The notes under the pieces are model-generated. The model made no database searches, was not told the DNA's origin, and was given only the letters and a program-made list of their open reading frames with translations. This document shows positions 50,424 to 60,077 of a DNA stretch of 64,000 nucleotides, in pieces (within the stretch, counting starts at the first letter, position 1; the number at the start of each line of letters is the position of its first letter). A program made the position numbers and the translations under genes. The stretch spans positions 434,001 to 498,000 of the forward strand of contig NZ_CP061721.1 of assembly GCF_014764445.1 (NCBI RefSeq). Reading direction: 5' to 3'. The DNA is from Pseudarthrobacter sp. BIM B-2242. Its GTDB lineage: Bacteria; Actinomycetota; Actinomycetes; Actinomycetales; Micrococcaceae.

Positions 50424-51830
50424 ATGTCACAGTCGATTGCTGCCAACCCAGACAGGCTCCTGCCCGCCGACCCAGGAACGCGCAGCATTGCGCGCGACCT
50501 CCTGCAGCGCGTCCAGGACCTCCCCATCATCTCTCCGCACGGGCACGTTGACGCTGCTGTCATCGAGCACAACACGCCGTTCCCTGATCCGGCGGCGCTG
50601 CTGGTCAGCCCGGACCACTACGTCACCCGGCTCATCCACGCCAGCGGCGTTACCCTGGACAAGCTTCGCGCCGGCGGTGCCACCACCCCCGAATCGCGCG
50701 ATATCTGGCGCACCTTCGTCGAGGCGTGGCCGCTCTTCGAGGGCACCGCCTCCGGCTACTGGCTGCGCACCCAGTTCGACAGCGTGTTCAAGCTCGGTGC
50801 CGATCTTGGTGACATGTCCGCCGATGCCAGCTACGACGCCATCGCGGCCAAGCTCGTCGAGCCGGGATTCCGTCCGCGCCAGCTCTTCAAGGACTTCAAC
50901 ATCGAGGTCCTGGCCACCACGGACGATCCCCTTGACGACCTCGCCAGCCACAAGGCAATCGCCGAGGACCCCACGTTCGACGGCCGGGTCCTGCCGACCT
51001 TCCGCCCGGACCAGTACCTGAACATTGCCCATCCCACCTGGAGCGCCAATGTTGACCGGCTCATCGAGGCCGCAGGTGACGGTGCCAGCGGATACGGGGC
51101 CTACATCACGGCCCTCGAAAACCGCCGCCGCTACTTCGTGGAGCACGGCGCAGTCTCCGCAGACCACGGCGTGGCCACCCCGGCCACGCTGAAGCTGGAC
51201 CGCGCCGAAGCCGAGCGGATCTTCGAGCTCGCCCGCGCCGGCAAGGCCACAGCCGCGGACCGCAACACCTTCGAAGCCCACATGATGTACCAGATGGGCC
51301 GCATGTCCGTAGAGGACGGGCTGGTCATGACCATCCACCCGGGGTCCTTCCGCAACCACCACACGCCCACGTTCGAGGCATACGGCGCCGACACGGGCCA
51401 CGACATTCCGTTCGCCGTGAACTACACCGAAGGCGTCCGCGATCTGCTGCAGGACTTCGGCACCGCCAAGGATTTCCACCTGGTCCTGTTCACCATGGAC
51501 GAAACCGTCTTCTCCCGCGAACTGGCACCGCTGGCCGGGTTCTACCCGTCCGTCTACCTTGGCGCGCCCTGGTGGTTCCTTGACGCTCCGGATGCGATGC
51601 TTCGTTTCCGCTCCGCCGTCACCGAGACCACCGGGTTCTCCCGCTCGTCCGGCTTCATCGACGACACCCGCGCCTTCTGCTCCATCCCGGCCCGCCACGA
51701 TGCGTCCCGCCGGATCGAGGCCTCCTTCCTGGCCCGCCTGGTGGCAGAGCACCGTGTCAGTGAAGAACGTGCCCACGAACTCATCGTGGACCTCGTCGAT
51801 TCGTCCCCGCGAAGGGTTTTCAAACTGTGA
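50424..51830 (+). CDS. uxaC: Glucuronate isomerase
   Basis: A 468-residue UxaC-family isomerase (normal length ~470) of the amidohydrolase superfamily. The HxH metal motif is ISPHGHVD (His39, His41), with EALATTDDPLDDL, MMYQMGRMSVEDGLVMTIHPGSFRNHH and LGAPWWFLDAPDAM. It converts D-glucuronate to D-fructuronate (and D-galacturonate to tagaturonate). Translation probably starts on a leaderless mRNA, with no ribosome site near ATG 50424. The stop overlaps uxuB by GTGA. Confidence 0.94.
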   Translation: MSQSIAANPDRLLPADPGTRSIARDLLQRVQDLPIISPHGHVDAAVIEHNTPFPDPAALLVSPDHYVTRLIHASGVTLDKLRAGGATTPESRDIWRTFVEAWPLFEGTASGYWLRTQFDSVFKLGADLGDMSADASYDAIAAKLVEPGFRPRQLFKDFNIEVLATTDDPLDDLASHKAIAEDPTFDGRVLPTFRPDQYLNIAHPTWSANVDRLIEAAGDGASGYGAYITALENRRRYFVEHGAVSADHGVATPATLKLDRAEAERIFELARAGKATAADRNTFEAHMMYQMGRMSVEDGLVMTIHPGSFRNHHTPTFEAYGADTGHDIPFAVNYTEGVRDLLQDFGTAKDFHLVLFTMDETVFSRELAPLAGFYPSVYLGAPWWFLDAPDAMLRFRSAVTETTGFSRSSGFIDDTRAFCSIPARHDASRRIEASFLARLVAEHRVSEERAHELIVDLVDSSPRRVFKL

Positions 51831-53254
51831 CTACCGACCAGACAAACGCCGCCGACGCCGCTGCTGCCGCACTGCCCCGGCTGAACCGCACCCTGCACGC
51901 GGCCTCGAAGCCGCCGGTCCGGATCGTGCACCTCGGACTGGGGGCCTTTCACCGCTCGCACCAGGCCTGGTACACCAGCCAGGCAAGCGACGCAGCGGAC
52001 TGGGGCATTGCGGCCTTCACCGGACGCCGCCCGGACGCCGCGGTGGCACTCGCCGAGCAGGACGGGCTCTTCACGCTCGTCGAACGCGCTGACAGCGGCG
52101 ACTCCTTCGCCGTCGTCGGAAGCATTGTCGAAGCGGTGGACGGCGCAGACGTGCAGCGGCTCGCGGAACTCGTGGCAGCGCCGGCAACCGCCATGGTGAC
52201 GCTGACCGTCACCGAAGCCGCGTACCGGCTGGGTGCCGACGGGCAGCTCGATACCAACGCGTCCGACGTCGCCGCGGACCTTGCGCTGCTGTCTTCCGGC
52301 AGCGGAAACCCGTCGACGCCGCTGGGCCGTCTGGTCTTCGGCCTCGCCGCCCGCCGGGCAGCCGGAGCCGGGCCAATCGCCGTCGTCTGCTGCGACAACC
52401 TCGCCAACAACGGCACCGTAGCGCGCAACGCTGTGACGGGCCTGGCGCAGGCCTGGGACGCGGACCTCGCCGCCTGGGTGGAAGCGAACGTCAGCTTTGT
52501 CAGCACGTCAGTGGACCGCATCACGCCCCGCACCACGGAAGCGGACATTGCCGCCGTCGAGTCCGCCTGCGGGTACCGGGACAACTCGCCGGTTGTTGCT
52601 GAACCCTTCACCAACTGGGTGCTCAGCGGCGACTTCCCCGCCGGCCGTCCCCGGTGGGAAGATGCCGGGGCGGTCTTCGTTGACCACATCGAGCCGTTCG
52701 AGAACCGCAAACTGTGGCTCCTGAACGGCGCGCACTCCCTGCTGGCGTACGCCGGCCAGCTCCGCGGCCACACCACGGTGGCCGAGGCTCTTGCGGACCC
52801 GGAATGCCGAAAAGCCGTCGAAAGCTTCTGGGACGAGGCCGAAGCCAACCTGTCCGGTGCAGCCGCCGGCGGGGCCGACCTGCAGATCCCGGCGTACCGG
52901 GAGGCCCTGCTGGCCCGCTTCAGCAACGCGCGCATCGCCCACCACCTGGCGCAGATTGCCATGGACGGCAGCACCAAACTGCGCATGCGCGCCGTGCCGG
53001 TCCTGCAGGCTGAACGTGCCCAGGGCAGGACCGGAAACGCTGCCGCACGGATGATCGCGGCCTGGATTGATTTCGGCGCAAGCGCGGACAATTTCCACGA
53101 TCCGCTCGCAGCCGAAGTGGCTGAAGCGAACAAGCTGGCGGGCCGCGAACGCGTCCAGGCACTGCTGGAGCTGGTTGATCCTGCCCTGGCGGCCGATGAC
53201 GGTGTAGTGGATCTTGTTGCCAGCCTGAGCGGTTCATTCACGGCAGGACCGTAG
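51827..53254 (+). CDS. uxuB: Fructuronate reductase (mannitol dehydrogenase family)
   Basis: A 475-residue polyol/uronate dehydrogenase. N-terminal nucleotide-binding region IVHLGLGAFHRSHQAWYTSQ, middle VVCCDNLANNGTVARNAVTGLA, and the catalytic K-4-N-2-H signature in KLWLLNGAHSLLAYAG. It reduces D-fructuronate to D-mannonate with NADH, the second step of the glucuronate route. GTG overlaps uxaC's stop. A strong terminator follows at 53284, and the transporter gene then has its own operator-promoter. Confidence 0.93.
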   Translation: MTTDQTNAADAAAAALPRLNRTLHAASKPPVRIVHLGLGAFHRSHQAWYTSQASDAADWGIAAFTGRRPDAAVALAEQDGLFTLVERADSGDSFAVVGSIVEAVDGADVQRLAELVAAPATAMVTLTVTEAAYRLGADGQLDTNASDVAADLALLSSGSGNPSTPLGRLVFGLAARRAAGAGPIAVVCCDNLANNGTVARNAVTGLAQAWDADLAAWVEANVSFVSTSVDRITPRTTEADIAAVESACGYRDNSPVVAEPFTNWVLSGDFPAGRPRWEDAGAVFVDHIEPFENRKLWLLNGAHSLLAYAGQLRGHTTVAEALADPECRKAVESFWDEAEANLSGAAAGGADLQIPAYREALLARFSNARIAHHLAQIAMDGSTKLRMRAVPVLQAERAQGRTGNAAARMIAAWIDFGASADNFHDPLAAEVAEANKLAGRERVQALLELVDPALAADDGVVDLVASLSGSFTAGP

Positions 53255-53283
53255 CGAACCACTAAGACGGATCAAGTACAACA

Positions 53284-53327
53284 GCACTGCCCGGTCCGGG
53301 TTTCCGGACCGGGCAGCGCTGTTTTCC
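53284..53327 (+). terminator. Terminator after uxuB
   Basis: CTGCCCGGTCCGG (53287-53299) and CCGGACCGGGCAG (53304-53316) form a perfect 13-bp stem with a GTTT loop, followed by a GTTTTCCC run, 32 bp after the uxuB stop. It separates the isomerase-reductase pair from the transporter. Confidence 0.85.
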
Positions 53328-53364
53328 CTGACCTGCAGTTTCATTAAGTTTCAACAGAAATTAT

Positions 53365-53403
53365 TGGCAACCGCTTGCCATTTTATTGCCAAGTGACTAG
53401 GAT
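53365..53403 (+). promoter_or_regulatory. LacI operator-promoter of the uronate transporter operon
   Basis: Operator TGGCAACCGCTTGCCA (53365-53380); right half is the -35 TTGCCA (53375-53380). TAGGAT (53398-53403) is the -10, 17 bp on. The predicted transcript has a leader of ~130 nt before ATG 53542, with AAAGGAGCCC as ribosome site. Fourth member of the shared promoter type. Confidence 0.7.
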
Positions 53404-53541
53404 TACAGCAACGACTTACCACCGGCGGCACACCCGTCCGGATGTGGATTTGCCGGTTAGGCATAGCCCAAGGGTTCACAGCTGCATAGCATTTCAATAG
53501 TTAGCCGGCCCCCATGGCGGCAAGGGTAAAGGAGCCCAATC

Positions 53542-55005
53542 ATGAAAAAGCTAAACAAGCTCAGCATCATCGGCTATGGCGCCGGCGATGCCGCTAACAA
53601 CCTCGCTTTTACAACCGCCACCATGTTCCTCCTGGTGTATTACACGGACGTCGCCGGCATCTCCGCTGCGGCCGCCGGGACCCTGCTGCTCGTGGTCAGG
53701 TTGTTTGACGCCTTCGCGGACGTCTTCGCCGGCCGGCTCGTGGACCGGACCTACAGCAAGCGCTTCGGCAAGTTCCGCCCCTTCATCATGTTCGGCTCCA
53801 TCCCGCTGCTCCTGCTGAGCGTGGCAACGTTCTCCGTGCCGCAGCTCGGTGAATCCGGCACGCTGCTGTATGCCTACGTCACCTACGCCGCCCTGGGCCT
53901 GGCCTACAGCCTCGTGAACATTCCGTACGGCTCGCTGGCCGGCGCCATGACACAGGATCCGGGGGAGCGCGCCAAGCTGGGCTCGGCCCGCATGATCGGC
54001 GGCCTGCTGGTGGGCTCGGCCCTTGGCATCTTCGTGGCACCGCTCATCAAGCCCGGCGCAGACCTGCAGTCAACCTTCACCACCATCACCCTGGTGTTTG
54101 TCGTGATCGGCGCAGGCCTCTACTTCTTCACCGTCCTGACCGCCAAGGAACGCGTCCACCGCGCCGTCCCGAACGTTTCCGTCAAGCAAAGCATCGAAAC
54201 CCTCAAGGGCAACAAGCCGCTCCTGATGCTGTGCGTTAGCTCCTTCTTCTTCCTTTCCGGCTACCTGGCACTGACCTCCGTGCAGCTGTACTACCTGCGC
54301 GACGTCCTCGGCCGGCTGGACCTTTACCCCGTGCTGTCCATCATCCAGCTGGTCCTGACGTTCGCACTGGCAGCGGTTATGCCCAAACTGGTCCGCAGCA
54401 TTGGCAAGAAGAACATCTACATCTACTCTTCCCTGGTCACTGTGGCCGGCGGTGTGGTGATCTTCCTTACCCCCGCAAGCATGGTCATGGTGGGCTTCGG
54501 CGGCCTTGTCCTTAGCCTCGTGGGTGTCCTGGCGATGAGCATCGTGGTGTGGGCCCTCGAAGCCGACACCGTGGAATATGGGGAATGGAAGACCGGAGTC
54601 CGGACCGAGGGCATCACCTACGCTCTCTTCTCCTTCACCCGCAAGTCCGGCCAGGCTGTTGGCGGGGCCCTTGCCGCCTATGCACTCGCCCTCGGCGGTT
54701 ACAAATCCGGTGGAGTGGCCCAGACCCCGGAAGCCATCTTCGGTATCCAGATCGCAGCGGGTGCGCTCCCGGCCATCCTGACTTTCCTTGCAGTCCTGGT
54801 GATGACCAAGTACACGCTGACCGATGTCAAGCATGCGGAAATCCTCAAGGAAATTCAGGAACGCCGAACCAAGACGGCACACCCGGGCCCGGTTGACGCC
54901 GGCAACGCCGCCGAAGAGACCACTCCTGCAACCACCCCCGCCGCCGGCAGCACCTCCGCCGCCGCCAGCGGGCCTGCTGACACCAGCAAGCCCGCAGGCC
55001 AATAA
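53542..55005 (+). CDS. GPH-family (glycoside-pentoside-hexuronide) symporter, likely uronide
   Basis: A 487-residue MFS-type carrier with 12 predicted helices. GPH features: KLNKLSIIGYGAGDAANNLAFTTATMFLLVYYTDVAGI, RLFDAFADVFAGRLVDRTYS in the N-half and ALEADTVEYGEWKTGVRTEGITYALFSFTRKSGQAVGGALAAY in the C-half, the latter close to UidB/MelB signatures. The C-terminal tail is Ala/Pro/Thr-rich. It should import glucuronide or glucuronate by proton or sodium symport. ManD and the fusion gene follow within 45 bp. Confidence 0.93.
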   Translation: MKKLNKLSIIGYGAGDAANNLAFTTATMFLLVYYTDVAGISAAAAGTLLLVVRLFDAFADVFAGRLVDRTYSKRFGKFRPFIMFGSIPLLLLSVATFSVPQLGESGTLLYAYVTYAALGLAYSLVNIPYGSLAGAMTQDPGERAKLGSARMIGGLLVGSALGIFVAPLIKPGADLQSTFTTITLVFVVIGAGLYFFTVLTAKERVHRAVPNVSVKQSIETLKGNKPLLMLCVSSFFFLSGYLALTSVQLYYLRDVLGRLDLYPVLSIIQLVLTFALAAVMPKLVRSIGKKNIYIYSSLVTVAGGVVIFLTPASMVMVGFGGLVLSLVGVLAMSIVVWALEADTVEYGEWKTGVRTEGITYALFSFTRKSGQAVGGALAAYALALGGYKSGGVAQTPEAIFGIQIAAGALPAILTFLAVLVMTKYTLTDVKHAEILKEIQERRTKTAHPGPVDAGNAAEETTPATTPAAGSTSAAASGPADTSKPAGQ

Positions 55006-55050
55006 TTCATAGCTCCACCACCTGACCTGAAGTTCCCGAAAGGATCTGCC

Positions 55051-56280
55051 GTGAAAATCATTGCCGCTGAAGTGTTCGTGACCAGCCCGTCCCGTAACTT
55101 TGTGACCCTGCGCATCACTACGGACGACGGAGTCACCGGCATCGGTGACGCCACGCTCAACGGCCGCGAACTGGCTGTTGCCGCCTACCTCAAGGAGCAT
55201 GTTGCACAGCTGCTGATCGGCAAGGATCCGCACAAGATCGAGGACACCTGGCAGTTCCTGTACCGCAGCTCGTACTGGCGCCGCGGCCCCGTCACCATGG
55301 CGGCCATCGCCGCCGTGGACATGGCTCTCTGGGACATCAAGGGCAAGATGGCCAACATGCCGGTCTACCAGCTCATGGGCGGCGCTTCCCGCAACGGCCT
55401 CCGTGCCTACGGCCACGCTTCCGGCGCGGACATCGAATCGCTGTTCGATTCCGTCCGCGAACACCTGGAACTGGGCTACAAGTCGGTCCGCATCCAGACC
55501 GCCGTCCCGGGCATCAAGGCCGTTTACGGTGTGGCCGCCCAAGCCCAGGCCTCCGGTGAGCGGTATGACTATGAGCCTGCCGGCCGCGGCGCTTTCCCCG
55601 TGGAAGAGGACTGGGACACCCGCGCCTACCTCCGCCACCTGCCCACCGTGTTCGAAGCCGTGCGCAACGAGTTCGGCCCCGAGCTGCCGCTGCTCCACGA
55701 CGGCCACCACCGCATGACCCCCATCCAGGCCGCCAAGCTCGGCAAGGCCCTGGAACCGTACGACCTCTTCTGGCTCGAGGACTGCACCCCGGCCGAAAAC
55801 CAGGAGGCCCTGCGCCTGGTCCGCCAGCACACCACCACCCCGCTGGCCATCGGTGAAATCTTCAACACCGTGTACGACTACCAGACCATCATCAAGGAAC
55901 AGCTGATCGACTACGTCCGCGCAGCCTCCACCCACTTCGGCGGCATCTCCCCGCTGAAGAAGGTCATGGACTTCGCCGCCCAGTACCAGATCAAGTCCGG
56001 CTTCCACGGCCCCACCGATATCTCCCCGGTGGGCTTCGCCGCCCAGCTGCACGTGGGCCTGGCCATCCACAACTACGGCATCCAAGAATACATGCAGCAC
56101 TCCGACAAGACCAACGAGGTCTTCGAGCAGTCCATGACCTTCGTGGACGGCTACCTGCACCCGGGCGACAAGCCCGGTATCGGCGTCGAATTCAACGAAG
56201 AGGCTGCCGCTGCGTACCCATACCAGCAGGCTTACCTGCCGTACAACCGCCTGGTAGACGGCACTGTCCATGACTGGTAA
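55051..56280 (+). CDS. D-mannonate dehydratase (ManD/RspA, enolase superfamily)
   Basis: A 409-residue enolase-superfamily enzyme, matching the ~400 of ManD and unlike UxuA (a TIM barrel of ~390). N-terminal [40 protein letters not shown], central [27 protein letters not shown], metal ligands in [23 protein letters not shown] and IGEIFNTV. It dehydrates D-mannonate to 2-keto-3-deoxygluconate. GTG start; the last 11 nt overlap the next gene. Third step of the glucuronate route, after uxaC and uxuB. Confidence 0.93.
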   Translation: MKIIAAEVFVTSPSRNFVTLRITTDDGVTGIGDATLNGRELAVAAYLKEHVAQLLIGKDPHKIEDTWQFLYRSSYWRRGPVTMAAIAAVDMALWDIKGKMANMPVYQLMGGASRNGLRAYGHASGADIESLFDSVREHLELGYKSVRIQTAVPGIKAVYGVAAQAQASGERYDYEPAGRGAFPVEEDWDTRAYLRHLPTVFEAVRNEFGPELPLLHDGHHRMTPIQAAKLGKALEPYDLFWLEDCTPAENQEALRLVRQHTTTPLAIGEIFNTVYDYQTIIKEQLIDYVRAASTHFGGISPLKKVMDFAAQYQIKSGFHGPTDISPVGFAAQLHVGLAIHNYGIQEYMQHSDKTNEVFEQSMTFVDGYLHPGDKPGIGVEFNEEAAAAYPYQQAYLPYNRLVDGTVHDW

Positions 56281-58645
56281 GGAACCGCTGGTGATCAGCC
56301 AAACTGCCTCCTCAAGCACGGGGCCGCGCGTCATCGTGATGGGCGTGTCCGGCTGCGGCAAGACCACCATCGGTGACCTCGTGGCCCGCGAACTCCGTGT
56401 GCCGTTCCTCGACGCCGATTCCCTCCATCCCGTGGAGAACGTCGCCAAGATGGCAGCGGGCATCCCGCTGACGGACGAGGACCGCTGGCCGTGGCTCGCC
56501 ACGGTGGGTTCGAAACTGTCAGCGGCCGGAAACGGCGGCCTTGTCCTGGCCTGCTCCGCCCTGCGCCGCAGCTACCGGGACGCCATCCGCGCCCAGGCGC
56601 CGGACACCATCTTCCTGCACCTGCACGGCAGCAAGGAGGTGCTCGGGTCACGGCTGGAAGGCCGTTCCGGTCACTTCATGCCCGCAGCGCTGCTGGAATC
56701 CCAGCTGGCCACCCTCGAACCGCTCGAAGCGGACGAGAAGGGCGTTGTGGTGGACATCGCGGGCCCGGTTGCCCAGGTAATGGTGGATGCGCTGGCGGGC
56801 ATCGCCAATGCAGTGAAGGCCGACGGCGGAACACTGTTGGGTGCCTCAGCGGGCGGTGCTTCCGGTACCGGTGCTTCCGGCGCCGCGGGCACCCAGGGCC
56901 GCCAGTTCGACGTCGACCTTAAGGCCGCGCCGTTCAACCTCGATGACGCGGCGGTCGACTGGGTGAATTCCACCCTGGAGTCCATGACGCTTGAGGAGAA
57001 GATCGGCCAGCTCTTCATCAACCACAACAACGACTACTCCCCGGAGTACCTCGACGGTGTGCTGGAGAACTACCACGTGGGCGGCATGCGGTACCGTCCG
57101 GGCCCGTCGGGCGCCGTCCAGGAGCACATCCGGTACGCACAGTCCAAGACCAAGGTGCCGCTGCTGATCGCATCCAACCCGGAAATGGGCGGCGCGGGAA
57201 GCTGCGACGACGGCACGTTTGTGTCCACCCACCTGCAGGCCGGGTCCCACCCGGACAAGGCCATCGCACGCCAGATGGGCCAGGTTGCCGGCGTCGAAAC
57301 GGCTGCGCTGGGCTGTAACTGGGCTTTTGCGCCGATCGTGGACATCCACTACAACTGGCGGAACACGGTCATCTCCACCCGTTCCTTCGGCAACACCCCG
57401 GAGGTCGTGGTGGAGCGCGCCAAGGAGTACTTCGACGGCATCAGCGAGTCCCCGACCGTCTGCGCCATGAAGCACTTCCCGGGCGACGGCCTGGACGAGC
57501 GCGACCAGCACGTGGTCACGTCGTACAACACCTTCGGTTACGACCAGTGGAACAAAACGTACGGCCACGTGTACCGCGAAATGATCGGGCACGGTGTGCA
57601 GTCGATCATGATCGGCCACATCGGAGCGCCGGAACTGTCCCGGCACTTCCGTCCGGGCCTGGCCGACGCGGACATCAAGCCCGCCACGCTGGCTCCCGAA
57701 CTGCTGCAGGACCTGCTGCGCGGCGAGCTGGGCTTCAACGGGCTCATCCTCACGGACGCCTCGCAGATGATCGGGCTGACCCAGGCCATGAAGCGCAAGG
57801 ACCTGGTCCCTGCCACCATCGCCGCCGGTTGCGACATGTTCCTGTTCTTCCGCAACGCTGACGAGGACTTCGCGTACATGCTGGACGGCTACAAGTCCGG
57901 CGTCATCACGGAACAGCGCCTGCATGATGCCCTGCGCCGCATCCTGGCGCTGAAGGCATCGCTGGGCCTGCACCTGAAGGCGCGCGAGGAGCTGGTTCCG
58001 GCCACCGACGCACTGGCCAGGATCGGCAGCGCAGAGCACCGGGCCATTGCCGCCGGGATCGCCGACAAGACGGTCACGCTGGTCAAGGACACGCAGCACA
58101 ACCTGCCCATCACGCCGCAGACGCACAAACGGATCCGCCTGTACGGCATTTCCGGCGGCTCGGACTTCACGATGGCCGATCCGCTGGCCTACCTGGACGT
58201 GGTGGCTGAGGAGCTGGAACGGGCCGGCTTTGAGGTGCACGTTTTCAAGACCGCTGCGCAGCGCAAGGCAGCCGGGGAAGAGGGCGTGAACTTCATGACC
58301 GTCATCTCGGAAGAGGGGATCGGCGACTACGCGGACAAGTACGACGCCGCGTTTGTGTTCGCCAACGTCAAGGGCTTTGCGCAGGAAGCGGCGATCCGGA
58401 TCAAGTGGTCCACGCCGATGGCTGCGGAAATACCCTGGTACGTCACCGAGGTACCCACGGTGTTCGTATCGCTGAACCAGCCCAACCACCTCATTGACGT
58501 GCCGATGGTCAAGACCGCCATCCACGCCCATGCGGGATCAGTGGAGGCCATCCGGGCCACCATCGAGAAGATCATGGGCAAGTCGGAGTTCCAGGGGACG
58601 TTCAACGAGAACGTCTTCTGCGACTCCTTCGACACCCGGCTCTAA
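56270..58645 (+). CDS. Gluconokinase fused to a GH3-family glycoside hydrolase
   Basis: A 791-residue two-domain protein. Residues 1-184 are a GntK-type kinase: [12 protein letters not shown] (P-loop, 25-36), [30 protein letters not shown], and [16 protein letters not shown]. coli GntK is ~175 residues, so this half is complete. A Gly/Ala/Ser linker fills 188-212. Residues 213-791 are GH3 of the NagZ-like branch: [22 protein letters not shown] (401-414, His retained) and LILTDAS with predicted nucleophile Asp496. It has no signal peptide. ATG 56270 overlaps manD. Confidence 0.9.
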   Translation: MTGKEPLVISQTASSSTGPRVIVMGVSGCGKTTIGDLVARELRVPFLDADSLHPVENVAKMAAGIPLTDEDRWPWLATVGSKLSAAGNGGLVLACSALRRSYRDAIRAQAPDTIFLHLHGSKEVLGSRLEGRSGHFMPAALLESQLATLEPLEADEKGVVVDIAGPVAQVMVDALAGIANAVKADGGTLLGASAGGASGTGASGAAGTQGRQFDVDLKAAPFNLDDAAVDWVNSTLESMTLEEKIGQLFINHNNDYSPEYLDGVLENYHVGGMRYRPGPSGAVQEHIRYAQSKTKVPLLIASNPEMGGAGSCDDGTFVSTHLQAGSHPDKAIARQMGQVAGVETAALGCNWAFAPIVDIHYNWRNTVISTRSFGNTPEVVVERAKEYFDGISESPTVCAMKHFPGDGLDERDQHVVTSYNTFGYDQWNKTYGHVYREMIGHGVQSIMIGHIGAPELSRHFRPGLADADIKPATLAPELLQDLLRGELGFNGLILTDASQMIGLTQAMKRKDLVPATIAAGCDMFLFFRNADEDFAYMLDGYKSGVITEQRLHDALRRILALKASLGLHLKAREELVPATDALARIGSAEHRAIAAGIADKTVTLVKDTQHNLPITPQTHKRIRLYGISGGSDFTMADPLAYLDVVAEELERAGFEVHVFKTAAQRKAAGEEGVNFMTVISEEGIGDYADKYDAAFVFANVKGFAQEAAIRIKWSTPMAAEIPWYVTEVPTVFVSLNQPNHLIDVPMVKTAIHAHAGSVEAIRATIEKIMGKSEFQGTFNENVFCDSFDTRL

Positions 58646-58680
58646 TAAGCTCCGGACACGCTTACCGCGCCGGGACGCAC

Positions 58681-58727
58681 AAGCGGCCTGGGGATACCCG
58701 AATCCGGGTGTCCCCAGGCCGTTTCCG
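58681..58727 (+). terminator. Terminator after the fusion gene
   Basis: CGGCCTGGGGA (58684-58694) pairs with TCCCCAGGCCG (58711-58721); an ACCCG/CGGGT inner helix extends it. A short TTT run follows at 58722. It lies 38 bp after the fusion gene's stop and closes the uronate operon. Confidence 0.75.
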
Positions 58728-58775
58728 CTTCCCGGGGCCGTTGGCGCGTCCACGGCTGCAGCGTAGCGTTAGGGC

Positions 58776-60023
58776 ATGGAGCGAACGGGGTGCGCAGTTG
58801 CGGGCGGAGGGCCTGCGGGCATGATGCTGGGGCTGCTGCTGGCCCGGGCGGGCGTGAACGTCACGGTCCTCGAAAAGCACAGCGATTTCCTGCGGGATTT
58901 CCGCGGCGACACCGTGCACGCCTCCACCATCCGGCTGATCGACGAACTGGGCCTGGGTGACGCTTTCCGTGCACTGCCCCAGAGCCGGCTGACCAACGTC
59001 GCCTTCCCCATCCCCGGCGCCGGCCTGGTCACGTTCGGTGATTTCGCCTCGTTGAAGCCCCCGTACAACTACATCGCCATGATGCCGCAGTGGGACTTCC
59101 TGAACTTCCTGGCTTCTGAGGCCGCCCGGGAACCCTCGTTTACGCTCCTGATGGAGCATGAAGCAACGTCCTTAATGTTCGACGACGGCGGCCGGGTCGC
59201 CGGTGTCCGCTACCGGACGCGGGCCGGTGGCGAAGGCGCACTCCGCGCAGACCTCGTGGTGGCCACGGACGGGCGCCACTCGGTCCTCCGAAGGGCCGCA
59301 GGCCTGCAGCCGAAGGAATACCCGGTTCCCTTCGACACGTGGTGGTTCAAACTTCCGCGGCATCCTTCGGAAAAGGGTGCCGTGGCGGGCATCGTCCCCG
59401 CCTTCCGGGACGGGGAAGCGATGATCGCACTCTTCCGTGACGACTACTACCAAATGGGCTACCTCGGTCCAAAGGGAGAGGATGCGCGGATCCGCGCTGA
59501 AGGGGTGGAACGGTTCAGGGAGCGGGTGGCCGGCCTGCGCCCGGACCTGGCGGACCGTGTGGACGCCATCCGCTCCATCGATGACCTCCACTGGCTGGAT
59601 GTCCGGCTGGACCGGCTGCGGCGCTGGTATGTGGAGGGGCTGTTGTGCATCGGGGACGCCGCCCATGCGATGTCTCCCGCGGGCGGGGTGGGCATCAACC
59701 TCGCTATCCAGGATGCGGTGGCGGCGGCGGCCCGGCTGGCTCCGGCACTTCTCCGGGGGCAGGTGGCAGTGAAGGACCTGGCCGCGGTGGAACGCAGGCG
59801 CAGGATGCCCACCGTTGTTGTCCAGACCGTGCAGCGCATCATGCACCGGGCAGTGTTCGTCCCGTTGTTCGCCGGAAGGAGGTCCGGGCCGCCGCCGGTC
59901 CTGCTGTTCATAGTCCGGCATGCCCCCATTGTCCGGCGGCTTATGCCGCGGCTCATCGCCTTCGGGCCACGGCCGGAGCACGCGCCCGCCTTCGCCCGCC
60001 GTGTGCCGCGGGAAGCTGCCTAA
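58776..60023 (+). CDS. FAD-dependent monooxygenase/oxidoreductase
   Basis: A 415-residue class A flavoprotein (PHBH fold). N-terminal FAD motif CAVAGGGPAGMMLGLLLARAGVNVTVLEKH, the DG motif as LVVATDGRHSVLRRAAGL, and the GD motif LCIGDAAHAMSPAGGVGINLAIQDAVAAA. Final segments are basic and include hydrophobic RIMHRAVFVPLF. It might hydroxylate an aromatic or tailor a secondary metabolite, but substrate is unknown. A terminator separates it from the uronate operon. pyrE follows 54 bp on. Confidence 0.9.
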   Translation: MERTGCAVAGGGPAGMMLGLLLARAGVNVTVLEKHSDFLRDFRGDTVHASTIRLIDELGLGDAFRALPQSRLTNVAFPIPGAGLVTFGDFASLKPPYNYIAMMPQWDFLNFLASEAAREPSFTLLMEHEATSLMFDDGGRVAGVRYRTRAGGEGALRADLVVATDGRHSVLRRAAGLQPKEYPVPFDTWWFKLPRHPSEKGAVAGIVPAFRDGEAMIALFRDDYYQMGYLGPKGEDARIRAEGVERFRERVAGLRPDLADRVDAIRSIDDLHWLDVRLDRLRRWYVEGLLCIGDAAHAMSPAGGVGINLAIQDAVAAAARLAPALLRGQVAVKDLAAVERRRRMPTVVVQTVQRIMHRAVFVPLFAGRRSGPPPVLLFIVRHAPIVRRLMPRLIAFGPRPEHAPAFARRVPREAA

Positions 60024-60077
60024 CCTGCCGTTGGGGGGCGCGCCGTCACACATCCGGGAGCCACTAAACTGGAGCCC

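Noticed and set aside
50427..51776. 449-codon open frame antisense to uxaC
   Set aside because: Codon-bias artefact of high GC sequence; no family match in its translation, and uxaC is complete on the other strand.
54070..56502. 810-codon open frame antisense to the GPH carrier, manD and gluconokinase
   Set aside because: It spans three genuine genes and has no recognised motif; an artefact of GC-rich third positions.
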